From Planctomycetaceae bacterium (GTDB taxonomy: Bacteria > Planctomycetota > Planctomycetia > Planctomycetales > Planctomycetaceae): DNA of 14,297 bases. A model generated the notes under the pieces. The model made no database searches. It saw nothing but the letters and a program-made list of their open reading frames with translations, and was not told where the DNA came from. Numbering within the stretch: the stretch's first letter is position 1; every line of letters starts with the position of its first letter. Shown here one piece after another: positions 1-10,400 of the stretch. A program made the position numbers and the translations under genes. The DNA lies in the NCBI GenBank assembly GCA_015487825.1, contig WFOZ01000252.1, positions 1 through 14,297 of the forward strand, given 5' to 3'.

Positions 1-576
1 GACAGGAATGGTTACGATAAAATTAAGGCCGGTGAATATCGAACTGAACCCCAGAATAAACGCCCCCATCGTGGCGAAGACCACATTTGTTTTTGTCGTG
101 GTGCTGTATGGTGTATAGAAGGTCCACCCGGTATCCAGACTGGTCCATAAGATAGCGGTCACCAGGAAAAGGAAACCGATTACCCAGAGATAGAAACTTC
201 CCAGATTCATTCTTGGAAAGGCGACATCTTTGGCCCCCAGCATGATCGGCAAGACAAAGTTGCCCAATGCAGCAGGGATACTCGGAATGATAAACAGGAA
301 AACCATAATCGCGCCATGCAGCGTGAAAAGCTGGTTATACAGATCATGTGTCATCATCGGGAGCGTCTGCGTAGGCGTAAAATGTTCCGCCCGCAGTATC
401 AAAGCGAGCGCACCGCCAAGAAACATCGATGACATCGTCGCCACAAGGTACATCAGCCCGATCCGTTTATGATCCAGCGTGAACGCCCAGGACTTAAAGC
501 CTTTACTACACGTCAGGTAGTTATCCCCGCCGTGTGATTCTGATTCATGTTGAGCGGGCATTGCAGCAGTAGCCAT
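1..576 (-). CDS. coxA: Cytochrome c oxidase subunit I, N-terminal part (cut by window edge)
   Basis: Heme-copper oxidase subunit I holds heme a and the heme a3-CuB site where O2 is reduced, in the cytoplasmic membrane. Only the first 192 residues are in the window and the frame is open to base 1. Recognisable subunit I sequence begins near residue 35 ([11 protein letters not shown]). [10 protein letters not shown] follows, with His87 the expected low-spin heme a ligand, then [32 protein letters not shown] near 148-157 and GLNFIVTI near 183-190. At least four membrane helices are visible. The ATG at 574-576 is preceded by TAAGGAG seven bases upstream, a strong start. It lies 107 bp downstream of coxB in the same direction, as the last visible gene of the cluster. 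The hydrophilic N-terminal ~25 residues are Ser/His rich. The family call is secure, but the copper and heme a3 ligands lie outside the window. Confidence 0.96.
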   Translation of the reverse strand, partial: MATAAMPAQHESESHGGDNYLTCSKGFKSWAFTLDHKRIGLMYLVATMSSMFLGGALALILRAEHFTPTQTLPMMTHDLYNQLFTLHGAIMVFLFIIPSIPAALGNFVLPIMLGAKDVAFPRMNLGSFYLWVIGFLFLVTAILWTSLDTGWTFYTPYSTTTKTNVVFATMGAFILGFSSIFTGLNFIVTIPV

Positions 577-683
577 GCACTTGCTCCTTAAATAATAATG
601 TCTACGGAATTTGATTTTAAAAAATCGAAATAAGACCTAAAACGAATTACGTCTCTACAAAAGTGCGTTACAACGCAGCTTAT

Positions 684-1658
684 TTATTCTTCTTTCAAAT
701 GCTTGAAATACGCGATCACCGCATCAATCCATTCATCTTTGATAATCCCCTTGAAACTGGACATCTGCCCCGGAGGAAATCCGGCTCGAATCTGTGAATT
801 CGGATCGAGAATTGATTGACGAATATAATTTTCATCAACAGTAATCGTTTCGCCGTTGTGCAGCTTCTGTTGTGTACCAAATGTCCCTTTGAAAGATGGC
901 CCCACTTTTTTGGTTCCATCATCCGTATGGCAATTCACGCAACCAAGCATTTTGATGATTCGTTTACCACTTTCATACAGCGGCTCATCATCTTTAATCG
1001 GATCAGCTGCGTCTGCCATCCAGGTTTCAAAGTTCGGTTTGTTAGCCAGATCGGTGCTAGCCGGGTCGGTCGTGTGAACAACAACTTTTGTGATCATATC
1101 CGAATGCTGCTTGCCACAATACTCTGCACAAAACAGATCGAATTCCCCCGACTCCAACGCTTCAAACCAGACTCCGGTATAACGTCCCGGGACGACATCC
1201 TGTTTTACCCGAAAGGCAGGCACAAACAGGCTGTGAACAACATCCTGTGACTGCATGATCAGTTTGACCGGCGTATTGGCAGGCACGTGCAGTTCATCGG
1301 AAACTGCTCCGGTGGGATACCTGAAGTTCCACTGCCACATGCTGGCTGTGACATTAATTTCATACGCTTCCTCGGGAGGAGAACGCATATCGACATAACC
1401 GGCAAATCCCCAGCCGAATATGACAAGCACAATCAACGCAGGCAGCACCGACCATGAAAGTTCCAGAAGCGTGTTATGCCCCGGGCTTTCTTCCGGTTCA
1501 ACTCCATCAATACGACGGTACTTGACCATAAAGATCACCATCAATGTGGAGATCAGTACCAGGAAGAAAACCGAGATCCAGAAAATAAAATAATACAACC
1601 CGTCCACAGTAGGAGCGAATGTCGAATTTTGAACTGGAAAGAAAAATGAATCTTGCAT
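684..1658 (-). CDS. coxB: Cytochrome c oxidase subunit II with fused C-terminal cytochrome c (caa3 type)
   Basis: Subunit II takes electrons into the oxidase through the binuclear CuA centre. Two N-terminal membrane helices (about residues 20-45 and 67-88) anchor a periplasmic cupredoxin domain (about 98-200). The CuA ligand set is complete: His142 in DVVHSLFVP, then Cys177, Glu179, Cys181, His185 and Met188 in [14 protein letters not shown] mono-heme cytochrome c domain follows (about 222-324), with CVNCH at 240-244 and a likely axial Met299 in PGQMSSFKG. This makes the enzyme caa3-like, so ACIII could donate directly to the fused heme without a soluble cytochrome c. The ATG at 1656-1658 has no strong ribosome binding site, but the N-terminal helix starts close behind it. 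No cleavable signal peptide is evident. The gene lies 111 bp after the SCO gene and 107 bp before coxA. Confidence 0.97.
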   Translation of the reverse strand: MQDSFFFPVQNSTFAPTVDGLYYFIFWISVFFLVLISTLMVIFMVKYRRIDGVEPEESPGHNTLLELSWSVLPALIVLVIFGWGFAGYVDMRSPPEEAYEINVTASMWQWNFRYPTGAVSDELHVPANTPVKLIMQSQDVVHSLFVPAFRVKQDVVPGRYTGVWFEALESGEFDLFCAEYCGKQHSDMITKVVVHTTDPASTDLANKPNFETWMADAADPIKDDEPLYESGKRIIKMLGCVNCHTDDGTKKVGPSFKGTFGTQQKLHNGETITVDENYIRQSILDPNSQIRAGFPPGQMSSFKGIIKDEWIDAVIAYFKHLKEE

Positions 1659-1769
1659 GGTTTAACTCGTAAATGAAAAGGATCGGGAAACGATCTTCTT
1701 CTATCATTCTCATTATCGCTGAAATTGAGTTACAGGCTCCCAATTTCAAAGCGACTTATTCAGTTTTCG

Positions 1770-2645
1770 TTAAATTAATGAACTCTCAGGTAACGGTGCG
1801 GCCAGTTCTTCCGCGAATTTCTGTCGACGTTTTCCCAGTCGATGAGAAACCCAGATGATCAGGCCAATTCCTATAATAGTGGCTACTCCCCCCAACTTCA
1901 TAATCATGATTGCGGTGGGAATATAACTTCCTTCAGCTGCATCGTAATGAAAACAGAGAAGAATGAATTTGTCGAACGCCGTTCCGATTTTCCCCTGGCT
2001 TGCCTCCACAAGTGAAAGCCGAATGGTCTGAGGAGGAAATTCGATACCGTAATGATATCGCGATATTTTCCCTTCAGGCATACAGATACAAAACACAGCC
2101 GGGTGAGAAAATTCCTTTCTCTTTGGCAAATAGACATACCGAATACCAAGTTTGTCAGCCAGAGTCTCAACAGCTGCCGGGGTTCCCGAAAGAAAACTCC
2201 AGCCATCTGCCTCTGCTTCTTTTCCGTAGGAAAGAAGATACTTTTCCTTTGTTTTCCGGAGTGGTTCTACTTTTTCCTCCGGTTCGAAACTGACTGAAAC
2301 AATACGAAAATCGCGACCTGCAACCAGATCAATTTCCCTGAGTGAATTAACCAGCCCGTTAAGCTGCAAAACACACAACATCGGGCAGTTCGAATAGTTC
2401 ATTGAGACAATCACCGGTTTGTCATCAACAAATAAATCGCCAAGTCGAATAACCTCTCCCCGGTCATTTAAAAAATTCAGATCCAGCGGAAGTTCCTGAT
2501 CAAGATGTTCATCAACTCCGGGATCTTTCAACCCCGGGGGCAGATACTGCTGGTTTGGAGCGGCACATATCGTCCCTTCCAATCCAGATAAGAACGCCCC
2601 GAAAAACAGGGCCATCTTCAACAGTAGTAATGATGAATGATTCAT
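1770..2645 (-). CDS. SCO1/SenC-family copper chaperone with C-terminal membrane anchor
   Basis: SCO proteins are thioredoxin-fold copper/thiol proteins that help assemble the CuA site of subunit II. The copper-binding CxxxC is present as Cys87 and Cys91 (NYSNCPMLC), with the distal His181 in FSHPAVF. The SCO fold spans about residues 50-215. The N-terminus (about 5-28) is a hydrophobic signal peptide ending near Cys27-Ala-Ala. A second hydrophobic helix at about 249-267 is followed by a basic stretch (HRLGKRRQK), so the mature protein is probably anchored at its C-terminus rather than by the usual N-terminal helix. The position directly upstream of coxB fits a CuA assembly role. The start ATG at 2643-2645 lies 30 bp from the end of the preceding small gene, indicating co-transcription. 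The family call is firm and the substrate is inferred from context. Confidence 0.93.
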   Translation of the reverse strand: MNHSSLLLLKMALFFGAFLSGLEGTICAAPNQQYLPPGLKDPGVDEHLDQELPLDLNFLNDRGEVIRLGDLFVDDKPVIVSMNYSNCPMLCVLQLNGLVNSLREIDLVAGRDFRIVSVSFEPEEKVEPLRKTKEKYLLSYGKEAEADGWSFLSGTPAAVETLADKLGIRYVYLPKRKEFSHPAVFCICMPEGKISRYHYGIEFPPQTIRLSLVEASQGKIGTAFDKFILLCFHYDAAEGSYIPTAIMIMKLGGVATIIGIGLIIWVSHRLGKRRQKFAEELAAPLPESSLI

Positions 2646-2675
2646 AGGAAAAAACGTGGTTGTTGCCGGTTCTAT

Positions 2676-2975
2676 CTATTTGCCTTTATCAGATTTCATA
2701 TTATCCAAAACGCTTTGCATCGACTGTTTTATCGGTCTGGAAACAATCCCTTTTTCTCTATCGATCCAGGTGTAACTTTCTAAAACTGTTTTTTGCTGAG
2801 CCAGCTTTGTCTCTGATTCACTCAACGGAAACTGTTCCCGTTTATGCCTGGTTTCAATTTCCTGATACTGAATATACAAAACCTGAGAAGCCACGATGAG
2901 TACAAAGGCAATCACCACCGAAATAAATCCGATGACAGAAATTGCACCTGCGTTAATATCGTCGTATCGAGCCAT
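2676..2975 (-). CDS. Small single-pass membrane protein of the ACIII/oxidase cluster
   Basis: A 99-residue protein of unproven function. It has a short N-terminus (MARYDDINAG), one hydrophobic helix at about residues 10-34, then a charged, mostly helical segment to the end. The C-terminal part contains LESYTWIDREKGIVSRPIKQ (about 65-84). This resembles, from memory, a 'YGWVDrekGvvRIPIdrAM'-like motif in small membrane or periplasmic proteins near SCO and oxidase genes in other bacteria. I chose the ATG at 2973-2975, preceded by GGAAACAGGA. An in-frame ATG at 3014 would add 13 residues but has no ribosome binding site. It lies between actF and the SCO gene, 103 bp and 30 bp away. It may be an accessory subunit (an ActG-like single-helix subunit is possible) or an assembly factor. 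That it is a real gene is well supported by operon position and topology. The role is inference. Confidence 0.75.
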   Translation of the reverse strand: MARYDDINAGAISVIGFISVVIAFVLIVASQVLYIQYQEIETRHKREQFPLSESETKLAQQKTVLESYTWIDREKGIVSRPIKQSMQSVLDNMKSDKGK

Positions 2976-3041
2976 AATCCTGTTTCCAACTGTGAGGTCC
3001 GCCCTGCAGACCATTTATTGACACTCAAACACTTTCACTGC

Positions 3042-3058
3042 GATCTGCACTGCAGATC
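3042..3058. other. Perfect intercistronic hairpin between actF and the small membrane gene
   Basis: Arms GATCTGC and GCAGATC are perfectly complementary over 7 bp around a 3-base loop. The structure lies in the 103-bp gap between the actF stop and the next start. There is no T-run on the downstream side in the leftward transcript, so it does not look like an intrinsic terminator. It could act in mRNA processing or stability, or have no role. Confidence 0.5.
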
Positions 3059-3078
3059 CTGCAACTATCAAATACCTG

Positions 3079-4305
3079 TTAAATATTATGGAAAGCCAAT
3101 GATTCCGGAAGACGTGGATCCCGTTTTGCAACAAGATTCTGGTCTCCCGCCATCTTCAGGACTCCATAACTAAACAGACCTACAATACCAAGCAGGCACC
3201 CAATATCAATCAGACCAATCGCCGGACCGCCTGGTGAAACTTCCGGCATGATTAGCCAGAATAGATCAATCCAGCACATGACCAATAAGTAGACAGCCCA
3301 GAAAACAAGTTGCTTCGGGTTTCGCTTGACCGTACGTGACATCAATCCAAGAAACGGAATCACAAAGTGACCAATAATCAGAATCATCGAAACGACTTCC
3401 CAGCCATTCTCCTGACGTCTTGCGAACCAGACCGTTTCTTCAGGAATGTTCGCATACCAATAAAGCAGGTACTGAGAAAAGGCGATGTAGGCCCAGAAGC
3501 AGTTAAATCCGAAAAGTAATTTGCCCACATCGTGACGATGTTCCGCGTTGATCGATTTACTCAACACTCCCTGGCTATTGAACAGATAGATCAAAATAGC
3601 CAGAACCGCAAAAAATGAAACAACCGAGTTGGAGAAGAAATAAACTCCGATAATGGTGCTGAACCATTCAGGATCTAAAGACATAATCCAGTCGATTGCG
3701 GCAAAAGTTAACGAAAGAGCAAAGACAATAATTGAAAGAGCACTCCATCGCTCCATTCGTAAACTTAACGCCGGGTCGCCCGATTGATCCTGCTGTGTTG
3801 AAACCGTCAGGTAAAAACGCGAACAGAGAATCCAGAAACCAAAGTAGGCAACTGCCCTGATTGCGAACCAGGTCGCGTTCAGATAAATCGCTTTATGTTT
3901 AATCAACGGAGTGTTCTCTACCACTTCTGCATTATTCCAGTGGAACAGAGAATTGTTTCCTACAAGTACCAGAAAAAGAATTGGCAGAAACAGAACAGCA
4001 AGCGGCACAAAACCTGTTGTCATCAGTTCAACAATCCGACGGACAACGACACTCCAACCGGATCGCGTTAAATGCTGAATCAGAACGAAAAACAGTGCGC
4101 CTAAAGTGAAGCTGAGAACGAAAGTGAAGTTGTGCAGATAACTGAAGAAGAATTGAGTCCAGTTACCGGACGACATTGCAATCAGCCCGGCCAGGAGCAT
4201 TCCGGCAATCCCGACAATCATCGCCTTGTTTGTCAGAGAACCGGCAACATCATTCAGGGTGCCTGGATCTTCCACTTCAAGTTCGTGTGAGTTGTGATCT
4301 GACAT
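3079..4305 (-). CDS. actF: ACIII membrane subunit ActF
   Basis: ActF is the second large integral membrane subunit of alternative complex III, related to the NrfD/ActC fold but without bound cofactor. The protein is 408 residues with about ten membrane helices (roughly 25-46, 55-77, 97-116, 143-162, 190-208, 215-240, 262-285, 299-320, 330-355 and 360-385), after a hydrophilic N-terminus of about 25 residues. Family-typical stretches are [19 protein letters not shown] with a following [10 protein letters not shown] (about 55-90), and the C-terminal [12 protein letters not shown]. The ATG at 4303-4305 precedes a plausible cytoplasmic N-terminus ([15 protein letters not shown]), although no clear ribosome binding site is seen. 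It follows the fused actDE after a 177-bp gap that contains a repeat element. The family call rests on sequence character and on the complete ACIII context. Confidence 0.93.
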   Translation of the reverse strand: MSDHNSHELEVEDPGTLNDVAGSLTNKAMIVGIAGMLLAGLIAMSSGNWTQFFFSYLHNFTFVLSFTLGALFFVLIQHLTRSGWSVVVRRIVELMTTGFVPLAVLFLPILFLVLVGNNSLFHWNNAEVVENTPLIKHKAIYLNATWFAIRAVAYFGFWILCSRFYLTVSTQQDQSGDPALSLRMERWSALSIIVFALSLTFAAIDWIMSLDPEWFSTIIGVYFFSNSVVSFFAVLAILIYLFNSQGVLSKSINAEHRHDVGKLLFGFNCFWAYIAFSQYLLYWYANIPEETVWFARRQENGWEVVSMILIIGHFVIPFLGLMSRTVKRNPKQLVFWAVYLLVMCWIDLFWLIMPEVSPGGPAIGLIDIGCLLGIVGLFSYGVLKMAGDQNLVAKRDPRLPESLAFHNI

Positions 4306-4335
4306 AATAATAATGGTTTACTTTTTAATTATTTC

Positions 4336-4423
4336 TTACTGCTAACGGTAAATTTGTTGCGGCCTGCGCAAATTTCAAAGGTCTCTTTCTGGTGAACAGT
4401 GGTTGGAAAACCAACAGCACCAG
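4336..4423 (-). repeat. Diverged third copy of the two-hairpin ~90-bp element (opposite orientation)
   Basis: Read on the minus strand, this stretch has the same order of parts as the tandem units near 11555-11735. First is a hairpin with TGGTT/AACCA arms (here at 4400-4404 and 4409-4413). Then comes AAATTTGCG with a short loop and CGCAA, then ACCGTTAG and TAA. On the plus strand the second stem is ttgcg at 4357-4361 with cgcaa at 4367-4371. The first hairpin is extended by CTGGTG (4389-4394) pairing with CACCAG (4418-4423). The best-conserved part is 4336-4376; the first half is shorter and more diverged than in the tandem units. It lies wholly in the actDE-actF gap, in the opposite orientation to the upstream copies. 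Confidence 0.65.
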
Positions 4424-4482
4424 ATTTTGTAAACAGCAGTACGATTTTTCATTACAACCAGACTGCGTTAAAAGTAATCGTG

Positions 4483-5835
4483 TTACGGTTTCGGTTCTGC
4501 GTTTAACTGCTCACGTATTTCAGCAGGAACATCATTAATATTCCCTGAGCCCGATTCCTGCAAAGCTCTCAGGTAAAGAACAATGGCCCATCGATCTTCA
4601 ACCGGAATCTGAGCTGCATAACTTGGCATTTTCCGCACGCCATGTGTAATTGTATTAAACAGTTGCCCCACTTTTTGTTTGCGAACAGGTTCGGAATACA
4701 ACGCAATAGGAAGCAACCAGGTTCCTACTCCCGGGTTAGCCGCCTGCAGCTGCATTGCCCGTTGAGTGATAATACCATCTCCCTTACCGCTTAATCCGTG
4801 ACAGAGCGAACAGTAAATATTGTAACGCTCCTGACCGCGAGCCATTAATTTTTCATCGACTGGCAACGGGATCTGTGTGACCCAGGGGAGAGTCTCCAGA
4901 CTGACAGAGGTTCCATCAGGTTTTTTTGCATTCGGCAATAGGAAACTGCGATCAACCTCATCAGCCTGATCGGGAAGCAATCCTTCATAAAATGCTGTGT
5001 CGTGTCTAAGATCCCCTCGAGCCACTGTCCCGGCAATAAGTGGTCGCATTCCACGACCATCGGCAAACATTTTTGAAAAACGCTGCGTTTTCAACTTGGG
5101 CTGATAATCCATATCATGGACAAGTTCAATACGGGGAGTCGTTGATGGCGTGACTCTCATCCTGGCAACAATTACCAGCGGCACCAGTCCCAGAATCATA
5201 ATACAGACAGCCAGCGGGAGCAGAGCTTTGGGGATTTTCACATTTTGGTTCGGTTCCAGGCACGCAATAACTTCACTCGGTTGCAACGAATTCAAAAATT
5301 CTTTTGTGTCTGTTTCATGAAACTTGGGGTCCTTCGCTTCGATGGCTATAAAGAAACCATTGGAAGTCGCCTTCAGAAACGGATCAATCAGAAACAGACG
5401 ATTATAAAATTTAGGCAGGTTGTTCAGTGCCAGCATCCCGAGCAATGCACCAAATGCCGAAAACAGAACAGCCAGTTCAAACGTAATCGGAATATTGGCA
5501 GGAAGGCTGAAAAAAGGCTTACCGCTGATAATGTATTTATAATCGAAAGCGTTCGTAAAGAACTGCAGCGCGATGGCCGTTGTTGCTCCCATCGCGGCAC
5601 ATGCCAATACGATATAGGGCAGACGTGTCATCTTGATTCCCATCGCTTCGTCGATCCCATGCACGGGAAACGGAACGTAGCAATCAAACTCCTTGAAACC
5701 TGCATCACGTACCTGGCTGGCCGCTTTTTTGAGTGCAGACGGATTAGGAAACTGCGCCACATAACCGGCGAGTACCGCCTGATCTTCGGTGCAATCGTCG
5801 GCTTGCGAATCGGATTGTTCAACTGCCGTGGACAT
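4483..5835 (-). CDS. actDE: Fused ACIII subunits ActD (DUF3341) and ActE (mono-heme cytochrome c)
   Basis: Two ACIII subunits in one 450-residue chain. Residues about 20-190 are an ActD/DUF3341 domain: an N-terminal alpha/beta part ([19 protein letters not shown]), then two membrane helices at about 71-93 and 116-137, and [14 protein letters not shown] third helix at about 204-226 leads to an ActE-like periplasmic cytochrome c domain. That domain has the ordered ActE lead-in ([20 protein letters not shown]), the heme site CSLCH at 342-346 and a likely axial Met403 in RKMPSYA. In many ACIII operons the two subunits are separate genes and ActE is membrane-bound through a lipidated N-terminal cysteine; here the third helix replaces that anchor. 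I prefer the ATG at 5833-5835, which has GAGG five bases upstream. An in-frame GTG at 5877 would add 14 residues. The gene follows actC by 112 bp. Confidence 0.94.
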   Translation of the reverse strand: MSTAVEQSDSQADDCTEDQAVLAGYVAQFPNPSALKKAASQVRDAGFKEFDCYVPFPVHGIDEAMGIKMTRLPYIVLACAAMGATTAIALQFFTNAFDYKYIISGKPFFSLPANIPITFELAVLFSAFGALLGMLALNNLPKFYNRLFLIDPFLKATSNGFFIAIEAKDPKFHETDTKEFLNSLQPSEVIACLEPNQNVKIPKALLPLAVCIMILGLVPLVIVARMRVTPSTTPRIELVHDMDYQPKLKTQRFSKMFADGRGMRPLIAGTVARGDLRHDTAFYEGLLPDQADEVDRSFLLPNAKKPDGTSVSLETLPWVTQIPLPVDEKLMARGQERYNIYCSLCHGLSGKGDGIITQRAMQLQAANPGVGTWLLPIALYSEPVRKQKVGQLFNTITHGVRKMPSYAAQIPVEDRWAIVLYLRALQESGSGNINDVPAEIREQLNAEPKP

Positions 5836-5839
5836 CTTG

Positions 5840-5845
5840 ACCTCG
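5840..5845 (-). promoter_or_regulatory. Ribosome binding site fixing the actDE start
   Basis: On the minus strand ACGAGG-TCAAG-ATG precedes codon 15 of the longer reading frame. The upstream GTG at 5877 has no comparable purine-rich site, so the shorter protein is the better call. Confidence 0.6.
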
Positions 5846-5947
5846 TTAACAATTCCATCTGGGTATTCGTACTGCACGAAATAAACAGATGCGCTTTACA
5901 ATAATGGATATCTAAAAACTGTTCTCTTATTATTCAGAACCGCACAC

Positions 5948-7357
5948 TCATTCTCCGTGTGCTTCATCAGTATCAGGTTCCGGCATAACACTTTTTACTT
6001 CCGCCATTGCCACCACAGGCAGGAAACGGCAGAACAGCAGAAAGAGAGTAAAAAACAAACCGAAACTGCCAATCAACATTAACCAGTCGATCGGTGTTGG
6101 CTTGAAATATCCCCAGCTGGAAGGAAGGAAATCGCGACTCAGCGAGGAAACCGTAATTACAAATCGTTCAAACCACATGCCGATATTGATAAACACACAG
6201 ACAATCGCAATAAACCACGGCGTCGTGCGGCACCACTTAATCCAGAAAAACTGCGGACTGATAACATTACAACTGACCATCGTCCAGTAAGCCCACCAGT
6301 AAGGACCAAAGGCACGGTTTACAAAAGCAAACTGCTCGTAAGGATTGCCGCCATACCAGGCGATGAAAAACTCCATCGCATATGCGTACCCAACCATCAA
6401 ACCGGTTGCCAGCATGATTTTACACATGCTTTCCAGATGCCTGATCGTGATAATATCCTGAAGCCCGCACAATATCCGGGCAGGAATCAGTAACGTAGCC
6501 ACCATTGCAAACCCGCTGAAAACCGCCCCGGCAACAAAGTAGGGGGGAAAAATAGTTGTATGCCAGCCGGGAAGCTGCGCAACGGCAAAGTCAAAACTAA
6601 CGATGGTATGCACACTTAGAACCAGTGGTGCTGCCAAAGCTGCCAGCAACAGGTAGGCCCGTTCGTAACGATGCCAGCAACGAGCCGAACCAGTCCAGCC
6701 CAATGATAAAATTCCGTAAGCAAACTGACGAATGGGAGTCACTGCCCGATCGCGAAATGTTGCCAAATCGGGAATCATTCCCATATACCAGAACAAAATA
6801 GAGACCGTTGCATAAGTTCCAACCGCAAAGACGTCCCACAGTAACGGGCTTCTGAATTGAGGCCACAGCAACATGGAGTTCGGCAACGGGAACAACCAGA
6901 AGAAGACCCAGATTCGACCGATATGAATACCGGGAAACAGCCCTGCACAAACAACCGCGAAAATGGTCATCGCTTCTGCAGCCCGGTTAATACCGGTTCG
7001 CCAGTTCTGCCGAAACAAGAACAGAATCGCCGAAATCAAGGTTCCCGCGTGACCAATTCCGACCCAGAAAACAAAGTTAACAATCGGCCAGCCCCAGAAA
7101 ACTGGAGACATATTTCCCCAGACGCCAACCCCTTGTGTAAACAGAATTCCAATACAAATTCCCAGATTTGCCAACAGCACCAGGCACAATGTCAACGCAA
7201 CCCAATAGGCTTTGGGAATAGTATGAGTCGGTTTTTCTGCCAGGTGACAGACCTTGTCGGTCACTGTCTGATAATCATTATTTCCGGTTACAAGCGGAGC
7301 TCGTGTCCCAGGTGTTTCGACAGTAACATCGAAAGGCGTCGTCGTGATGGATGCCAT
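5948..7357 (-). CDS. actC: ACIII quinol-oxidising membrane subunit ActC (NrfD/PsrC family)
   Basis: ActC is the NrfD-like integral membrane subunit thought to hold the menaquinol oxidation site and pass electrons to the Fe-S domain of ActB. The protein is 469 residues with about ten membrane helices, a hydrophilic N-terminus of about 48 residues and a short acidic C-terminus ([11 protein letters not shown]). Family stretches seen are [19 protein letters not shown] (about 96-114), then [20 protein letters not shown] (about 120-139) with [10 protein letters not shown], and [11 protein letters not shown] (about 172-182), plus a conserved-looking aromatic [10 protein letters not shown] near the C-terminal third. 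The ATG at 7355-7357 fits the family N-terminus; only a weak GAAG precedes it. It sits between actB (93-bp gap) and actDE. Confidence 0.95.
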   Translation of the reverse strand: MASITTTPFDVTVETPGTRAPLVTGNNDYQTVTDKVCHLAEKPTHTIPKAYWVALTLCLVLLANLGICIGILFTQGVGVWGNMSPVFWGWPIVNFVFWVGIGHAGTLISAILFLFRQNWRTGINRAAEAMTIFAVVCAGLFPGIHIGRIWVFFWLFPLPNSMLLWPQFRSPLLWDVFAVGTYATVSILFWYMGMIPDLATFRDRAVTPIRQFAYGILSLGWTGSARCWHRYERAYLLLAALAAPLVLSVHTIVSFDFAVAQLPGWHTTIFPPYFVAGAVFSGFAMVATLLIPARILCGLQDIITIRHLESMCKIMLATGLMVGYAYAMEFFIAWYGGNPYEQFAFVNRAFGPYWWAYWTMVSCNVISPQFFWIKWCRTTPWFIAIVCVFINIGMWFERFVITVSSLSRDFLPSSWGYFKPTPIDWLMLIGSFGLFFTLFLLFCRFLPVVAMAEVKSVMPEPDTDEAHGE

Positions 7358-7450
7358 GTTTGTATACTTCGTGTTGATTAAAAATCAGTCTCTTGGACGA
7401 ATATAAAAACGGTAATACAGAACAGGATTCTGCAATAAATTTAAAACAGG

Positions 7451-10400
7451 TTATTTTACGGCAGGCTTATCTGCTGCCGATTTATCTTCTGCATGGCCAT
7501 CTTCATGCCCATGCTCTTCATCGTGATGAGCATCTTCGTGACCATGAACTTCATGAGGCTGCAGGTAGTAATCTTTTTCGAGCCACGGATGCGGGTTTCG
7601 AATTCTGGACAGATACTGCGTGCGGGGCTTCACATTTAATTCCCCCAACATCGCGTAACACCTCGGATTGGCATGGTCCTTGGAAACCTGACTCTGCTCA
7701 TCCTGCAGATTCCCGAAACTAATTGCATCGACAGGACATGATTCCTGACATGCTGTTTTGACCTCACCATCTTCCAGCAGGCGTTGCTCATTCTTGGCGG
7801 TAATTTTCCCGTTTTGAATCCGCTGCACACAGTAGGTGCATTTTTCCATTACACCACGAGAGCGAACCGTCACCTCCGGATTCAGAACGAGTTGCACAAG
7901 TTCTTTCTCCGGCTTCATCAGCGGAATCGCATTACTGAAGTAATTGAAACGCCGAACTTTATACGGACAGTTATTGCCGCAATACCGGGTACCGATACAG
8001 CGGTTGTAGACCATTTCATTGAGACCTTCGCTGCTGTGCATTGTCGCAGCAACCGGACAGACCTGTTCACAAGGAGCATTTTCACAATGCTGACAGTTAA
8101 TCGGCTGAGTTGAAACTCCCATATTAACCGGATCAAAAGTCGCTGGATCGATTTCCTTATCATCAGGATTCGGAGTTTTCTTATCAGGAGCAGTGACAAA
8201 GTAACGATCAATGCGAATCCAGTGCATTTCCCGATTTCGACTGACCTGATCCTTCCCAACAACAGGGATATTGTTTTCAGATTGACACGCTGTCACGCAC
8301 GAATTACAACCAACACACCGTGTCAGATCGATCCCCATACCCCACTGGTAATCATCAGACCATTTATGCTCTTCCCAGAGAGATTCCAAAGGCGGGTGAT
8401 GCACTCTCTGCTCTGCAAAACCACGATTCGACTGATATTCTGTAACCGTTCCCTCTCGAACCAGGTTACCAACCCGCTTACCGATTTCCTGCATCCCTGC
8501 AACGTCGATCGCCCAGTGATCCTGAGTTGTCGCCAGCAGGTGCTGACTGCCAAGCTTCTTCAAACTGGCTCCGGTATCGAACCCGGCTGAATTTGATGTC
8601 ATTAACTGATAAGCACTGGAGCCGACCGGTTCAACATTGTCTGCCACACTTCCGCCAACATGCCCCGCCGCGGTACGTCCATACCCAAGACAAACACCGA
8701 GAGTATTTTCCGCCTGTCCAGGAATCCGCACGACAGGCACCTTGAACGAACCGCCACCCTGCCCCTGGGAAACTTCGACCAGATCGCCATCACTCAACTG
8801 ATACTCAAGAGCAGTTTTGGGGCTGATCGTAGCAACATTATCCCAGGTTACTTTCGTCAACGAACCGGGAAGCTCCTGCAACCAGGCACTGTTCGCAAAA
8901 CGCCCATCATAGACACAGTCATCAGGATGATAAACAACATCCAGACCGGTGGTTTCTGCTGATTTAACACCTTCAACCCAAGGGGCAAGCTTTGCTCCCA
9001 GGCCGTCTGCAATTTTCAACCCCTCAACCGCAGATAATGCAGTCCCCGGAAAGAAACCATCATGAATTGCCTGCTCCCAGACTTTTCTACTCAGGCTTTT
9101 CACAAAAAACCCGACCGTTTTCTTCACAATCTGCTGACCGGAACGCTCTTCCTGCTGCAACAGAATTGCAAGCAGTTCTATATTGGAAACCCCCTTGTGA
9201 AGAGGTGAAAGCAGCGGCTGACGAATCCCGAGAGTACCATCCCAGCTTCGACCATCGCCCCAGGCCTCCAGATCGTGCGTCTCAGGCACATACCATTTCG
9301 AAACCAACGACGTCTCATCATCAAACTGCCCAAGCCGAACAGTCACGGGCACCTTGGACATCAACTCCGCAAAATCGATATCTGAAGGAGAATTATAAAC
9401 AGGATTTCCACCCAGAATAATCAGCGACTGAACTTCACCTGCCGCAATCTCTTCTGCCAGTGACTTAATAGCAACTGCGTGTTCAAGCCGATCAACATCC
9501 GGCGAAGAAACAGCAGTCACAGTCTTTCCGAAGTTCCCCAGCAAACTGTTAACTTGCAAACATAAAGCATGCACTTCAGGCGGTTGCGAAGGACCTGCAA
9601 CCAGCAGGCTTTTCCCCTTGTGATGAACAAGGTCGTCCACCATGGCATCAAGCACTTTGCGAGCAGAATCCCCCTTCGCTTCCCCTTCATGCGGCGGCGA
9701 GCCCGCCAGTGCTCCCTGAATCTTATCACTCAACTCAACCAGAAACGAAGCAACCCGAGAGGACGGTAACGGCAACCGATGATCTGCATTCTGCCCGAGT
9801 CGCGTGTAGCAACTCTCGACAGCGTAAACCCGGTTCATCTCCCCATCTTCAGGAACACGACTATCAGCCCACTCTTTAACGTGCCTTAGCGACTCGGGAT
9901 GAAAATCAAACAGGTCCGAGTCAAACCCGACAACAATATCAGCCTGATCGAGGTGATAACGCACGCGAACACGACTACCGCTCGCCAACTCTGCACCGAG
10001 CAACTCCCGATCTCGTGAAACCGGCTCGTACTCATACCATTTCGAATCGGGCAACTTCCTGGCCAACTCTGCTTTCATGCGATGCAGTGAAGGAGACGAG
10101 CTTGCCCCACAAAGCACCCTTACCCCCTTGCCACCATCCGCAAGTGCAGTCTTGAGCCAATCTGCAGCAAACGATTCAAACTGCTCCCAGCTTCGGGCAG
10201 AAGTATTTCCTTTGGACCGCTCGCGCAAAACAGCCTGCTGATTTGGATCGTAAAGCTGCTTGTGAGTTCCATCTTCCGGCTCCCGGGCAATCCGATCAGG
10301 GTCGTACAACTCAAGCACACTTGCCTGAGCAAAAGTATCCGTGCCGATAAAGCCTTGTGGATGCTCCGGATTCACATCAATCTTAATCGGCCGCCCGTCG

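Noticed and set aside
617..630. AT-rich inverted repeat GATTTT-AA-AAAATC in the coxB-coxA gap
   Set aside because: Short and entirely A/T-dominated; expected by chance in such sequence and not placed as a terminator within a continuing operon.
5245..5904. 219-codon plus-strand frame opposite actDE
   Set aside because: It is antisense to a securely identified gene; its Arg/Gln/Cys-rich composition is typical of a shadow frame.
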